NCBI RefSeq assembly: GCF_014204895.1
Contig: NZ_JACHMF010000001.1
Span: forward strand, 1,798,001-1,862,000
Source of the DNA: Paractinoplanes abujensis
GTDB taxonomy: Bacteria > Actinomycetota > Actinomycetes > Mycobacteriales > Micromonosporaceae
Length of the DNA stretch: 64,000 nt
Reading direction: 5' to 3'
This document shows positions 43,224 to 52,451 of this stretch, in pieces. Every line of letters starts with the position of its first letter. The first letter of the stretch is position 1. Below the pieces are notes generated by a model. The model worked only from the letters and a program-made list of their open reading frames with translations, did not search any database and was not told the origin of the DNA. The translations under genes and the position numbers were made by a program.

Positions 43224-45826
43224 CCCTCGCGCCGGCCGGGCGCGGTCAGCACGGTCTCGCCGGTCCCGTCCGGCTTCATGATCACGATCTGCGGCTTGTC
43301 GTAGTCGCCCCGGGTGAAGGCGAACCACTTGCCGTCGGGTGACCACGTCGGGTCCATCTCGCGCTCAGGGCTGGTGGTCAGGCGGCGCGGCGGCTTCTTC
43401 GTCAGCTTGTCGACGATCCAGATGTCCGAGTCGCCGTCCGCACCCTCCAGCGTGAACAGGATGTAGCTGTCGTCGGGGGCGAGCGCCGGGTCGACGGCCG
43501 GGCCCAGCGCGGGCTGCGTGATGCGGCGACCCGGCTCCTCGAGCTTCTTCGCGTTGAGCACGTAGATCAGCTTCTGACCGGCCCGGAACACCCAGTAGAC
43601 GATCGCCTCGCTGTCGACCGTGTAGAACGGGTCGTCCTTGGCCTCCTTGGAGAACGTCAGCTGCTCGGGCTCGCCGCCGTCGATCGAGATCCGGAAGATC
43701 TGGTTGAAGCCGTCGACCTTCTTCATGTACGCGACCAGCTTGTCGTCACCCGACCACGTGGCCCGGCTGTTCGCCACGTCCTCGACCAGCGTGTGCCGGC
43801 TGGTGCCCTCCTTGTTCATGATCACGATGTCGTTGGTGTTGTCGGCGTTGGTGTGCGTCATCGCGATCAGTTCCCGGTTGTGCGACCAGCGCGGCAGCAC
43901 ATCACCCGGCAGCGTGTTCGGGAACTCGGTGCGCTCGGTGCCGATCCCCGGCTTGAACGACACGACCTTCGACACCCGGTTCGCGCTGTCGCCGGCGCCG
44001 GTGTCTGCCCGTACGAGAATCGACGCGTCGGTCGGGTAGGGCGGCTTCGGCGTCGTCGAGGTCACCGGCGTGCTCGGCGGCGGGGCGGCCGTCTCACCGT
44101 CCGTCTTGTCGCGCTTGTTCCACGCCACGGCACCCGCCACGCCACCCACGATCAGCACCACGGCCAGCCCGGCCGCGAGCGCGAGGCGGCGGGTGGCCGG
44201 CCTTCCCTTCCCGTACGATTCGGGGCCGCCCCGCACAGGCGGAACACCCCGCTCCGCCGGCCCGCCCGCCGGGGCCGGGACGGGGGTGGACGGCGGCGGC
44301 ACGGGCGCGGCCGCGACGGCCGGCGTGGGCTGCCCCGGGGTCGCTGGGAACGGCGTCGTGCGCGTGAGCGGCTGGTGACCTGCGGCGGGGTCGGGCGTGT
44401 ACCTCGGAGGCGGCTGGCCGGCGGGAGATGCGGGCCCGGCGGCGCCGGGACTCGCCGCGAAGGCCGCCGTGGGCGCGAGCGGCTCCTGACTCGCCGGGAA
44501 CGGCGTCGTCGCCGGCAACGGCTCCGGATCCCCGCTCGGCACCGCGGCCGCGCCCCGCTGGAACACCGGAACACCGTCACCCGATCGCTGGGGTGGCGGA
44601 GAGAACGGCTGTGCCGGCATCACCCGCGTGGGGTGGGGCGTGAGCGGCGTGGTCGCGGGCTCGGCGCCGACCTCCGCCGGTGGTTGCCCGTACGGGGAAG
44701 GGGGTTGCCCGATGGCCGGCGGGAACGACACGGGGCCGGTCGCGACCGCGGCGCCCAGGGCGATGCTGTGCTCGGGGTGCGGGTCGGCGATCACCGGACG
44801 CCCGAACTCCTCGCCCAGCAGCTGGGCCACAACCGGGATCCGGGACGACCCGCCGGCCAGCAGGATGGCGCTGACCTGGGTGGCGTCGAGCCCGGCCGAG
44901 CGCATCGCCCGGCGCGTGGCCGACAGCGTGTCCTCGAGCGCGGGCGAGATCATCGACTCCAGTTCGGACCGGTTGAGCCGCACCCGGGTGTGCAGCCCCG
45001 GCAGCGCCACCCCGATCTCGGTCTCGGTGTCGAAGGACAACGCCTCCTTGGCCTCGACGCAGTCGCGCCGCAGCCGGGACAGCGCGGCCACCACCTCCGG
45101 ATCGTCCGCGTCGAGGTCGAGCGCGGCATCGCCCAGCGCCCCCACGACGTGCGCGAACACGGCCTCGTCGAAGTCGGCCCCGCCCAGCTGCTCGATGCCC
45201 TCGGGCTCGCCGACCAGCGTGAACCCGTCGCCGTCACGGCGCAGCAACGCCACGTCGAAGGTGCCGCCGCCCAGGTCGTACACCATCACGGTTTCGCCGG
45301 ACGCGATGCGCCGGGCGGTCGCGTGCTGCAGGGCGGCCGCCTCCGGTTCCGTCCGGAACGTCACATGCTCGGCGTCGGCCAGCCGCACGGCCTGCGCGAA
45401 CTGCTCCCGCTTGTACGGCCCCCAGTTCGCCGGGTGGGTCAGCGTGATCGCGGACGGGGCGGCCCCGCGCAGCCGGGTGACCTCGTCGAGCACGTGCCGC
45501 AGCAGCTTGCCGGTCAGCGCGTGGGCCGAGAACGGGGTGCCCCCGGCCAGGATCGGCACCGGGTCGCCCATCCGCCGCTTGAACTCGCGGGCCAGGCGGG
45601 ACGGCTCGGTCAGCCCGCGCCGCTCGGCTGCCTCGCCGATCAGCAGCGCGCCGTCCTGTCTGACGAAGACCAGCGACGGGATCTCGGCCCGGCGCCCGCC
45701 GAGGCGCACGATCCCGGTCGCGCCGGCGTCGTCGTGCACCGCCGCCGCGGTCTGGGTCGTGCCGAGGTCGATGCCGAGGCCGTAGGTCCACTCCACGCCG
45801 TGGATTTTCGCATCCCGGTGCGACAT
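43205..45826 (-). CDS. Hsp70-type ATPase fused through a TM helix to a TolB/PD40 beta-propeller
   Basis: An 873-residue fusion. Residues 14-375 are a DnaK-like ATPase: phosphate-1 GIDLGTTQTAAAV, phosphate-2 VYDLGGGTFDVALL, adenosine motif ILLAGGSSRIPVV. There is no substrate-binding domain. A Pro/Ala-rich linker (about 375-535) leads to one membrane helix (about 544-566) and then TolB-like propeller repeats (WSGDDKLVAYM, WSPDGKWFAFTRGDYDKP). The topology puts the ATPase inside and the propeller outside. Start ATG 45826; GTG 45796 is a shorter option. It faces the dynamin operon tail to tail. Confidence 0.9.
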   Translation of the reverse strand: MSHRDAKIHGVEWTYGLGIDLGTTQTAAAVHDDAGATGIVRLGGRRAEIPSLVFVRQDGALLIGEAAERRGLTEPSRLAREFKRRMGDPVPILAGGTPFSAHALTGKLLRHVLDEVTRLRGAAPSAITLTHPANWGPYKREQFAQAVRLADAEHVTFRTEPEAAALQHATARRIASGETVMVYDLGGGTFDVALLRRDGDGFTLVGEPEGIEQLGGADFDEAVFAHVVGALGDAALDLDADDPEVVAALSRLRRDCVEAKEALSFDTETEIGVALPGLHTRVRLNRSELESMISPALEDTLSATRRAMRSAGLDATQVSAILLAGGSSRIPVVAQLLGEEFGRPVIADPHPEHSIALGAAVATGPVSFPPAIGQPPSPYGQPPAEVGAEPATTPLTPHPTRVMPAQPFSPPPQRSGDGVPVFQRGAAAVPSGDPEPLPATTPFPASQEPLAPTAAFAASPGAAGPASPAGQPPPRYTPDPAAGHQPLTRTTPFPATPGQPTPAVAAAPVPPPSTPVPAPAGGPAERGVPPVRGGPESYGKGRPATRRLALAAGLAVVLIVGGVAGAVAWNKRDKTDGETAAPPPSTPVTSTTPKPPYPTDASILVRADTGAGDSANRVSKVVSFKPGIGTERTEFPNTLPGDVLPRWSHNRELIAMTHTNADNTNDIVIMNKEGTSRHTLVEDVANSRATWSGDDKLVAYMKKVDGFNQIFRISIDGGEPEQLTFSKEAKDDPFYTVDSEAIVYWVFRAGQKLIYVLNAKKLEEPGRRITQPALGPAVDPALAPDDSYILFTLEGADGDSDIWIVDKLTKKPPRRLTTSPEREMDPTWSPDGKWFAFTRGDYDKPQIVIMKPDGTGETVLTAPGRREGHPCWF

Positions 45827-45930
45827 CCCGACGCTGCCCGAACGGGTACCAGCGCCGCAGATGTACGACAGACTCGATCTAGAGGCAGCCCCTGTTGCGC
45901 AAGATCCACTTCTGACTTAGGGAGTTCACC

Positions 45931-45990
45931 TTGACGAAACCTCAGGCCGCTCGCGGCTGGATAGAGTCCCGCCATTCTCGACAACGTTGA
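45931..45990 (+). other. Possible leader or mis-framed 5' end of the GH92 gene
   Basis: AGGGAG at 45919-45924, six bases before TTG 45931, is the only good ribosome site upstream of the GH92 frame. From this TTG translation gives 19 residues (MTKPQAARGW...) and stops at TGA 45988-45990, in a frame one base away from GH92. Either this is a short coupled leader peptide or the gene carries a one-base shift here. Confidence 0.4.
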
Positions 45991-48211
45991 CCCCTTCATC
46001 GGCACCGCGGCCACGGACCTGCCTCCCGCCCGCGGACTCGCCGCCACGTGGTGGTTCCCGAAACCACAGGTGGGCAACACCCACCCCGGAGCCACGGCGC
46101 CCTTCGGCATGGTCTCGGCCTGCGCCTACTCGGGGGCCTACCCGACCGGCTACGGGCTCTACACCAAGAACACCGAGGGTGTGCCCGAAGCGATGTTCGA
46201 CCGGATCCAGGCGTCCGGGTTCACCCACTTCCAGCAGTCCGGCACCGGCGCGATCCGCAAGTACTACAACTACGTCCGCGTGACGCCGATGGTGCAGCCG
46301 CTCGACGACCTCGGGCAGTCGTGGGCCCTGCACGACGAGACCGCCGAGGCCGGCTACTACGCGGCCACGCTCGACACCGGCATCCGCAGCGAGATCACGG
46401 TGGGCGACAAGGTGGCCGTGCACCGCTACACGTTCCCCGCGTCGAGCAGCGCCCGCGTGGTGCTCGACCTGTCCTGCGGCGGCCTGGCCACCGAACTCGG
46501 CCGCACGGTGCCGCTGCGCGCGCAGATCGAAAGCATGGGCCACGGCCGGGCCCAGGGCACGATCGTCATGGAGGGCGTGCCGCTCTCGGTCTACGTCGAG
46601 GTCGACAGTCCCGGCTGGCGGCAGATGCTGTGGTACGACCGGCGGCTGATCGACGGCGGCACCCGGCTCGACTTCGACAGCATCCGGCACACCAACCTGC
46701 GCCCGTTCGGCATGCTGTTCCGCGGTTCGGCCCGCGCGGGCCAGACGATCGAGGTCCGGATGGGCTTCTCGCTGCGCGGGACCGAGCAGGCCGGGGAGAA
46801 CCTGCGGCGTGAATGTGGCGGGGAAAGTTCCGCCTTCACGACCGTACGGGCGAAAACCCGGGCCAAATGGCGCGAGCACTTCGACAAGGTGCGAGTCGAG
46901 GGAGGCACCACGGCCCGGCGCACGGTGCTCGGCACCTCGCTGTACCACGCGCTGATCAAGCCGTGTTTCGCCGACGACGAAAGCCCGTTCTGGCCCAACT
47001 CCGGCCCGTACGCCTTCGACGTCTGCACCATGTGGGACATCTACAAGACGCAGGTCCCGCTGCTGGCCGCGATCGCCCCCGACCGCGCCGCCGACCTGCT
47101 CGAATCGCTGATCCGGGTGTGCGAGGAGGAGGGCAACTTCCCGATCGGCTACCGGATGGCCCGCGGCGCCGACCGGTTCTTCCGGCAGGCGAGCGCACTG
47201 GCCCACACCGCCCTGGCCGACGCGCACGCGCTCGGGCGAGCCCCCATCGACTGGGCCTGGGCGCTGGTCCACATGGTCGACGACCTGCGCCGCATGTACG
47301 GCGAGGACTTCTACGAGCACGGCGTCGTGCATCCGATCACCCACACGCTCGACCTCGCGTACGGGTATCACTGCACGGCCCGGGTCGCCCGCGCCCTGGG
47401 CGACCGCCGGCTCGCCGCCGACCTGGAGGAACGCAGCCGCGGCTGGATCAACGCGTTCGACCCGGTCACGGGGCTGCTGCGCGACTCCGAGTACTACGAG
47501 GGCGGCAAGTGGAACTACTCGTTCCGGCTGCTGCACGACATGCGCGGCCGGATCGACCTGGCCGGCGGCGACACCGCGTTCATCGGCAAACTCGACCGGT
47601 TCTTCGGCTACGGCGCCGAGCCCGTCAAACAGCCCGGCCGGCGCCCGCCCACGGCCGAGATGCAGGCCGGGTACGCGCTCAAACGGTTCGAGGGCCTGAA
47701 CAACGAACCCGACATGGAAGCGCCCTGGGCCTACCACTACGCGGGCCGCCCCGACCGTACGGCGCAAGTGGTGCACTCGGCGCTGACCTGGCAGTTCGGC
47801 ACCGGCCCGGGCGGGCTGCCCGGCAACGACGACTCGGGCGGGTTGTCCTCCTGGTACGTCTGGGCCTCACTCGGCCTGTTCCCGGTGGCCGGGCAGCACC
47901 TGTTCCTGGTCAACACGCCCGCCTTCGAGCGCGCCACCCTGGAGATGCCCGACGGCGAGTTCGTCATCGAGACCAGCGGCCACCGCGAAACCCCGATCGG
48001 CGTCGACGGCATCGACCGCGAACCGCCGCCCCTGTTCGTCCAGAGCGCCACCCTGAACGGCAAGCCCCTGCACGCCACGCACCTGAGTGCCGCCGACGTG
48101 CACCGCGGTGGCCGGTTGCATCTGCGGCTGGGGCCCGAGCCGTCGAGCTGGGGGAGCGGGAACCGCCCGCCATCCCTGTCCGACCCGCCCCCTCAGGAGG
48201 CCGAGCGTTGA
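45974..48211 (+). CDS. Glycoside hydrolase family 92 alpha-mannosidase
   Basis: A calcium-dependent exo-alpha-mannosidase of about 745 residues. Family features: NVDPFIGTAATDLP at the N-terminus, VGNTHPGATAPFGM, the substrate region CTMWDIYKTQVPLL, EEGNFPIGYRMARG, and GLPGNDDSGGLSSWYVW with the catalytic acids. There is no signal peptide, so it is cytosolic, unlike most secreted GH92. No ATG, GTG or TTG lies in frame between the stop at 45962 and VDPFIGT; ATT 45974 is the only near-start, otherwise GTG 46070 would lose the motif. Its stop overlaps the GT4 start. Confidence 0.85.
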   Translation: MLDNVDPFIGTAATDLPPARGLAATWWFPKPQVGNTHPGATAPFGMVSACAYSGAYPTGYGLYTKNTEGVPEAMFDRIQASGFTHFQQSGTGAIRKYYNYVRVTPMVQPLDDLGQSWALHDETAEAGYYAATLDTGIRSEITVGDKVAVHRYTFPASSSARVVLDLSCGGLATELGRTVPLRAQIESMGHGRAQGTIVMEGVPLSVYVEVDSPGWRQMLWYDRRLIDGGTRLDFDSIRHTNLRPFGMLFRGSARAGQTIEVRMGFSLRGTEQAGENLRRECGGESSAFTTVRAKTRAKWREHFDKVRVEGGTTARRTVLGTSLYHALIKPCFADDESPFWPNSGPYAFDVCTMWDIYKTQVPLLAAIAPDRAADLLESLIRVCEEEGNFPIGYRMARGADRFFRQASALAHTALADAHALGRAPIDWAWALVHMVDDLRRMYGEDFYEHGVVHPITHTLDLAYGYHCTARVARALGDRRLAADLEERSRGWINAFDPVTGLLRDSEYYEGGKWNYSFRLLHDMRGRIDLAGGDTAFIGKLDRFFGYGAEPVKQPGRRPPTAEMQAGYALKRFEGLNNEPDMEAPWAYHYAGRPDRTAQVVHSALTWQFGTGPGGLPGNDDSGGLSSWYVWASLGLFPVAGQHLFLVNTPAFERATLEMPDGEFVIETSGHRETPIGVDGIDREPPPLFVQSATLNGKPLHATHLSAADVHRGGRLHLRLGPEPSSWGSGNRPPSLSDPPPQEAER

Positions 48212-49464
48212 ACAAGCCCGACCGTCGTCTCGTCATCGTGGTCCGCGCGGACCCGGTGATCTGCGGCCACTCCGGCGAGGCCCGCAACCTCGCCGAGGTC
48301 GCGCTCACCCGGGGCTTCACGGACGTCCGCCTGCTCACCTGGCCCATCCCGGTGCTGCAGGCCGCCGGTCTGCCGCTCAAACCACTGGACCGGCTGCTGC
48401 CGTACAGCGAAGGAATCACCGTCGAACGCCCCGAGGCCGTCGGCGACTACCGCGTGCCCGACGGACGGCACCTGGCCGGCCTCACCGGGCGCCTGGTCGA
48501 ACTGCTGGCCGAGCCGATCCCCACCGTCTGCCTGTCGATGTACCTGGTGCCGCACCAGACGGTCGTCATCGACGCCGTGCAGGCGGCCCGCGCGGCCGGC
48601 CTCAGCCCCGACGTGCACACCATCGCCAAAGCGGTCGGCTCCGACGTCACCAACGTCATCCGCCAGTGCCTCCGCGAAGGCCGCTTCGGCGCGGCGACCG
48701 TCCTGTTCACGACGTTCCTGGCCAACGACGAGGTCGTGGCGGTCTCCGAATACACGAAGGACGAGATCATCGCCTCGGCCCTGGAGGTGGACGCCGCCTG
48801 CGGCACAACGTTCGCCGCCCAGTGCCGCTCACGCGTGACGGTCAGCTACCCACCCATCGACTCCTCGGCCTACCTGGACCTGGACCCGGCCGCCGTCGAC
48901 GCCGCCCTGGCCCGCCGCGGCCTGGAACGCGACGGCTACATCCTGTTCCTGTCCCGGGTGGCCCGGGCCAAAGGCATCTACGACCTGATCATCGCGTACG
49001 GCCAGATGCGCAGCCGCGACAAGGTGAAGCTGGTGGTCGCCGGCACCGGCCCCGCCCTGGAACACGTGCAGGCCATGGCCAAAGAAGACGACCGGATCAT
49101 CTTCCTGACCGACGTGGACGACGAGGAGAAGCCCCTCCTGATGCGCGGGTGCGCCGCCTACGCCCTGCCGACGAAACCCGAGCCCGACTTCGTGGAAACC
49201 TTCGGCATCGCCCTGGCCGAGAAAATGCTGGCCGGCGGCGGCCCGGTCATCACCACCCTGACGGGCGGCACGGGCGAGGCCGTGGGCGACACAGCGGTCA
49301 TCGTCGAGCCGGGGGACATCAACGCCCTGGCCGACGCCCTGGACCACGCCGTCCTCGACATGACGGAGACCGAACGGCAGGAGATGGCCGCGCGGGCCCT
49401 GAAAAAGGCCCTGACCTTCGACCGCGGCGCCGTCTTCGACTCGCTGCTGGCCGCCAAGGGCTGA
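48208..49464 (+). CDS. GT4-family glycosyltransferase
   Basis: A 418-residue retaining glycosyltransferase with GT-B fold. FLSRVARAKGIYDLI begins the nucleotide-sugar domain, LVVAGTGPALEHV follows, and the EX7E motif is in EPDFVETFGIALAEKMLAGG. The start is TTG 48208, overlapping the GH92 stop by four bases, with AGGAGG at 48195-48200. Coupling to an alpha-mannosidase suggests both act on a mannose-containing glycan or glycolipid, for instance trimming and rebuilding; this is inference. A hairpin follows at 49474. Confidence 0.93.
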   Translation: MNKPDRRLVIVVRADPVICGHSGEARNLAEVALTRGFTDVRLLTWPIPVLQAAGLPLKPLDRLLPYSEGITVERPEAVGDYRVPDGRHLAGLTGRLVELLAEPIPTVCLSMYLVPHQTVVIDAVQAARAAGLSPDVHTIAKAVGSDVTNVIRQCLREGRFGAATVLFTTFLANDEVVAVSEYTKDEIIASALEVDAACGTTFAAQCRSRVTVSYPPIDSSAYLDLDPAAVDAALARRGLERDGYILFLSRVARAKGIYDLIIAYGQMRSRDKVKLVVAGTGPALEHVQAMAKEDDRIIFLTDVDDEEKPLLMRGCAAYALPTKPEPDFVETFGIALAEKMLAGGGPVITTLTGGTGEAVGDTAVIVEPGDINALADALDHAVLDMTETERQEMAARALKKALTFDRGAVFDSLLAAKG

Positions 49465-49473
49465 CCGTCCTGC

Positions 49474-49502
49474 GGGCCGGGCCGGTTTGCGGGGCCCGGC
49501 CC
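49474..49502 (+). terminator. Hairpin terminator after GT4
   Basis: GGGCCGGGCC (49474-49483) pairs perfectly with GGCCCGGCCC (49493-49502) around a 9-base loop, ten bases after the stop codon. Confidence 0.7.
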
Positions 49503-49557
49503 ACGGGCCACACCGCCGGCATGACAGTGAGGTGCTTCCGACCGCTAGTGTCGTCGG

Positions 49558-50085
49558 ATGATCGGCGGAATCATCGTCCCGGGCCGCGGCTACGGCCCGC
49601 AGGCCCCACTGCTCGACCTCGCCGACGAGGCGCTCCGCGACCGCGAAATACCCACGGAGACGATACATTGGACCGTTCCCGACAGCCTCCTGGACGTCGG
49701 GCCGGAACCATTCGTCAGAGCACACGTCCTGGCGGCCCTGCACAGATCGACCGCCGCGCAACCTGTGATCATCGCGAAGTCACTCGGCACGTACGCCGCG
49801 GTGCTCGCGGCCGAGCGGGAACTCCCCGCGATCTGGCTCACGCCGCTTCTCCACGTCGAGGCCATCGCCGAGGCGATCACCCGGAACCCGGCGCCCGCCC
49901 TGCTCGTCGGAGGCACCCGCGATCGCACTTGGCTTCCCGATGTCGCCACCGCGACGAAGAAGGCCGTCCTCACCATCCCCGACGGGGACCACGGCCTGCG
50001 TCCACCCGGACCGCTACGCGCCTACACCGACGCCCTCGGCGACGTCGGAACAGCAATGGAAGAGTTCCTCCGGCAGTTGGGGTAA
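49558..50085 (+). CDS. Small alpha/beta hydrolase
   Basis: A 175-residue cytosolic protein. The nucleophile elbow reads IIAKSLGTYAA, with Ser in A-K-S-L-G, so the first glycine of GxSxG is replaced. GGTRDRTW gives the acid and DGDHGLRP the histidine, so the triad is complete. The size suits the minimal dienelactone-hydrolase/RBBP9-like group. Start ATG 49558. Substrate unknown. Confidence 0.85.
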   Translation: MIGGIIVPGRGYGPQAPLLDLADEALRDREIPTETIHWTVPDSLLDVGPEPFVRAHVLAALHRSTAAQPVIIAKSLGTYAAVLAAERELPAIWLTPLLHVEAIAEAITRNPAPALLVGGTRDRTWLPDVATATKKAVLTIPDGDHGLRPPGPLRAYTDALGDVGTAMEEFLRQLG

Positions 50086-50152
50086 CACCCACCGGATCAC
50101 GGTCGGCAAGCCGCCGACAACTCCGAGCGTTCTCGCTTCACGGATGCCGTCT

Positions 50153-50514
50153 CTAAGCTCGCACCCCAAGGGAGGATCATCCTATGGCACGACTCCCCGA
50201 GGACGTTCGCTCAGCGTTTCGCTTATTCGGCTTCTACCTGGCCGAGGGCACTCTCGACTTGGAACTGCTCGACGGCTTCGACTACCGCCCTGCTGTTATG
50301 AACTATGGTTCGGGGCTAGAGATGGTATTAGCCGTCTTCGCCAACGTCTTGGACGTCAACGAGGCAGGCCAGGTGACCAACTACGGCGACGCTGAGTATC
50401 GAGCCGCTCAGTGGATACGCCGGTTCTGCGACGACCAATACCTGGTAGATCCTCCCTTCGCGGCGTGGGAGACCGAGCTGTTGTAGCGTCCGGCGGCTCA
50501 CCTAAGCTCGCACC
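50153..50514. repeat. 13-base direct repeats flanking the 50184 gene
   Basis: CTAAGCTCGCACC occurs at 50153-50165, just before the ribosome site of the gene at 50184, and again at 50502-50514, just after its stop, 349 bases apart. The copies could mark a duplication junction or two related promoter regions. Confidence 0.6.
50184..50486 (+). CDS. Hypothetical protein, 100 residues (possibly DUF7677)
   Basis: Start ATG 50184 with GGGAGG nine bases upstream. The sequence (GTLDLELLDGFDYRPAVMNY, GSGLEMVLAVFANVLDV, YGDAEYRAAQWIRRF) resembles a small actinobacterial family I recall as DUF7677, whose function is unknown. No membrane segment. It stands at the edge of the AT-richer patch and is flanked by 13-base direct repeats. 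Such small acidic alpha/beta proteins are sometimes polymorphic-toxin immunity proteins, but nothing here proves that. Confidence 0.75.
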   Translation: MARLPEDVRSAFRLFGFYLAEGTLDLELLDGFDYRPAVMNYGSGLEMVLAVFANVLDVNEAGQVTNYGDAEYRAAQWIRRFCDDQYLVDPPFAAWETELL

Positions 50515-50771
50515 GCAACGGTCGGCGGCGGATACAACGTATCCGGTCGCGAGGCCCGTCGTTGGGCGTCGTGGTGCCTGGCCGCGCTCCATCCGCTTGA
50601 AGGAGCCGGGCGGCGTTCACGTTCGATAGGTTGTCTCCGAGCAACGCCGGCGCCCGCACCATCTGCGCGCTTTGTCGGCGGCAGATCAGTGCGCCAGGCC
50701 GCGCGTGTAGGCGCTGTCGGATCCCGCCCGTCGAAGCGCTGCCATCAATGAACTGCCCTCGACTCGATTGC

Positions 50772-51158
50772 TTAACCCGATACGGCTAGAGCCATCCATC
50801 CGGCCAAATACCTCTCGAGCGGCACGCGGAACCAAGTAGTGAAGGTGTTATCGGCGCCCACCATGATTCCGACCATTCCGGCATGCTGCCAGACCAGGAT
50901 TCGCCAGCCCTGTTCCTCATCATCGAACGGCTCGTCGACTTCACCCACCGGAGGACCTGACGGACTCTGGATCGCCTGCTCCACGTCCTGACGACTCCAC
51001 CACGGAAACCTAACTCGCAGGGAAAGCCGTTCATCCGTGAGTTCCACCATGTCGTCAGCCCAGCGCACCGAAAATTGGCCAGCGCACGGGAAGCTATTCA
51101 AGTCGAGCTTGGAGATATCGCGGTAGTCCTCCAAAACGATCGGCTTTTGATCCTGCAC
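50772..51158 (-). CDS. Hypothetical protein, 128 residues
   Basis: Not recognised. Start GTG 51158 has GAGGAG about ten bases upstream. Rich in acidic and aromatic residues (VRWADDMVELTDERLSLR, FPWWSRQDVEQAI, FTTWFRVPLERYL), soluble, likely alpha/beta. Base composition is less G+C-rich than the flanking chromosome, suggesting transfer. Small proteins of this look often accompany toxins or defence genes; the SIR2-like gene is 277 bases further along on the same strand. Confidence 0.65.
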   Translation of the reverse strand: MQDQKPIVLEDYRDISKLDLNSFPCAGQFSVRWADDMVELTDERLSLRVRFPWWSRQDVEQAIQSPSGPPVGEVDEPFDDEEQGWRILVWQHAGMVGIMVGADNTFTTWFRVPLERYLAGWMALAVSG

Positions 51159-51434
51159 GTTGCCCGACTCCTCTCAAGACCGAAAGTCTCGGGTCAGCCT
51201 ACGCGCTAGTAGATTCACCCGCTTCCGATGGTGACACCCAGTGAGTGAGGACGAGATAGCGCGGTGCAGCGGCCCTCCGGTCAACTCGACGCAGATGTCC
51301 CAACACCATCCAGTCATAGCCCCTGGAACAGCCGGCGGCGTCATCGATGCGCGGTACAGGAAGGACGGCCAGCCGTCACAGCACGGCGTGGGCCAAGCGC
51401 ACATTGTCCGCGGCATGACAGTACGCACACCGTA

Positions 51435-52418
51435 TTATCCCTTATTTAGGCCACTTGATCCGAGCGGATGGGTACTCGCATCGAAGAAGTGTACTCCGTG
51501 ACGGTCAAGTTTTTCGCGGAGCCGCGCCTGCTCTGACTCGGTCGCAGAATCCTTCCTCATACCTATTGCGACATGACGGGGCGGGCCAATCGCTATCGCC
51601 CTCAGGACATGCTCATCGATCTCAGAAAGGCTTGCGCCGAAAACAACTAGGTTGCCCCGGTCATTCAACAGTCTTTCGAAGCAGAATCGAAGATAGTCAG
51701 ATTCTCCAACCGCAGATGCCTTCTGCTTTGAATCAGCCTCAGAGATCAGTAGTGGAACCCGGTCAGGATGACCTACGAAATGGCTGGCATTCAATAGCGA
51801 GTCCCCATCAAGCACCCACTTTCCGCACTGGCCACTGGACGGGTTCATCCACAGGTGAATGCCGCCGTGTAAGTAATGGATGATGGTCGCGCTTCCAAAG
51901 GCCCCTGAATCTGACCGATCAAAAACATGATGCGGCGCAGCCCAGAACATGTCCTTCAGCCGTAGCTTCGACTCTTCAGATGCCATGGCTGCCCAGTATG
52001 GGATCAAGTCATAATTCGTGGTATAGACATACCGGTACCTGGCGAGAATGAGCGCAATATCTTCCAGCAGGCCGAACCCCAGCGTTGCATGCGGGACATG
52101 CTGGGCCCGCACTGCATCGAATAGCGCTTGGCGAACTTCCTCATGCAAGGATTTCGTCCCGGTGGCGTCGCGGCCGAGCGCCTCATCGACCAAGGCAGCG
52201 TAGTGAGTTACCTTTAAAGCAAGTTCGAAGTTTGTTGTATTAATCCGTGAAAAGATAGTTTTTGCGGCGGCACTGAGGCTCGGCTCCGACTTCTCGTAGA
52301 GCGACTCATATTTGAACTTCGACCAAATATTTCGACTTGCTCCGTTTCCAGTGAGGAGCGAGCCCCAGATAGCGGCACGGTCAAGATCACTCCAGTCATG
52401 CAAAATAGCACCAGTCAC
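51435..52418 (-). CDS. SIR2-like DUF4917 family protein (possible NAD-dependent effector)
   Basis: A 327-residue protein matching DUF4917, a distant SIR2-fold family. Seen in the sequence: LLTGNGAS (21-28) as the nucleotide-binding loop, TTNYD (133-137) as the NAD-ribose motif, YLHGGIHLW (182-190) with H184 in the place of the SIR2 catalytic histidine, and VVFGASLSEIDEHVLRAI (258-275) as the final Rossmann strand. SIR2-fold proteins in accessory islands often degrade NAD on phage infection; whether DUF4917 does so is not established. GTG 52418 has GGAGG at 52428-52432. The gene is markedly AT-rich: bases 52201-52260 hold 19 G+C of 60. Confidence 0.85.
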   Translation of the reverse strand: MTGAILHDWSDLDRAAIWGSLLTGNGASRNIWSKFKYESLYEKSEPSLSAAAKTIFSRINTTNFELALKVTHYAALVDEALGRDATGTKSLHEEVRQALFDAVRAQHVPHATLGFGLLEDIALILARYRYVYTTNYDLIPYWAAMASEESKLRLKDMFWAAPHHVFDRSDSGAFGSATIIHYLHGGIHLWMNPSSGQCGKWVLDGDSLLNASHFVGHPDRVPLLISEADSKQKASAVGESDYLRFCFERLLNDRGNLVVFGASLSEIDEHVLRAIAIGPPRHVAIGMRKDSATESEQARLREKLDRHGVHFFDASTHPLGSSGLNKG

Positions 52419-52451
52419 AGAACTGCCTCCGAATCTGATCGCACATCACCC

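Noticed and set aside
51174..51501. Short overlapping frames between the 50772 and DUF4917 genes.
   Set aside because: None has a ribosome site or recognisable protein text; treated as non-coding.
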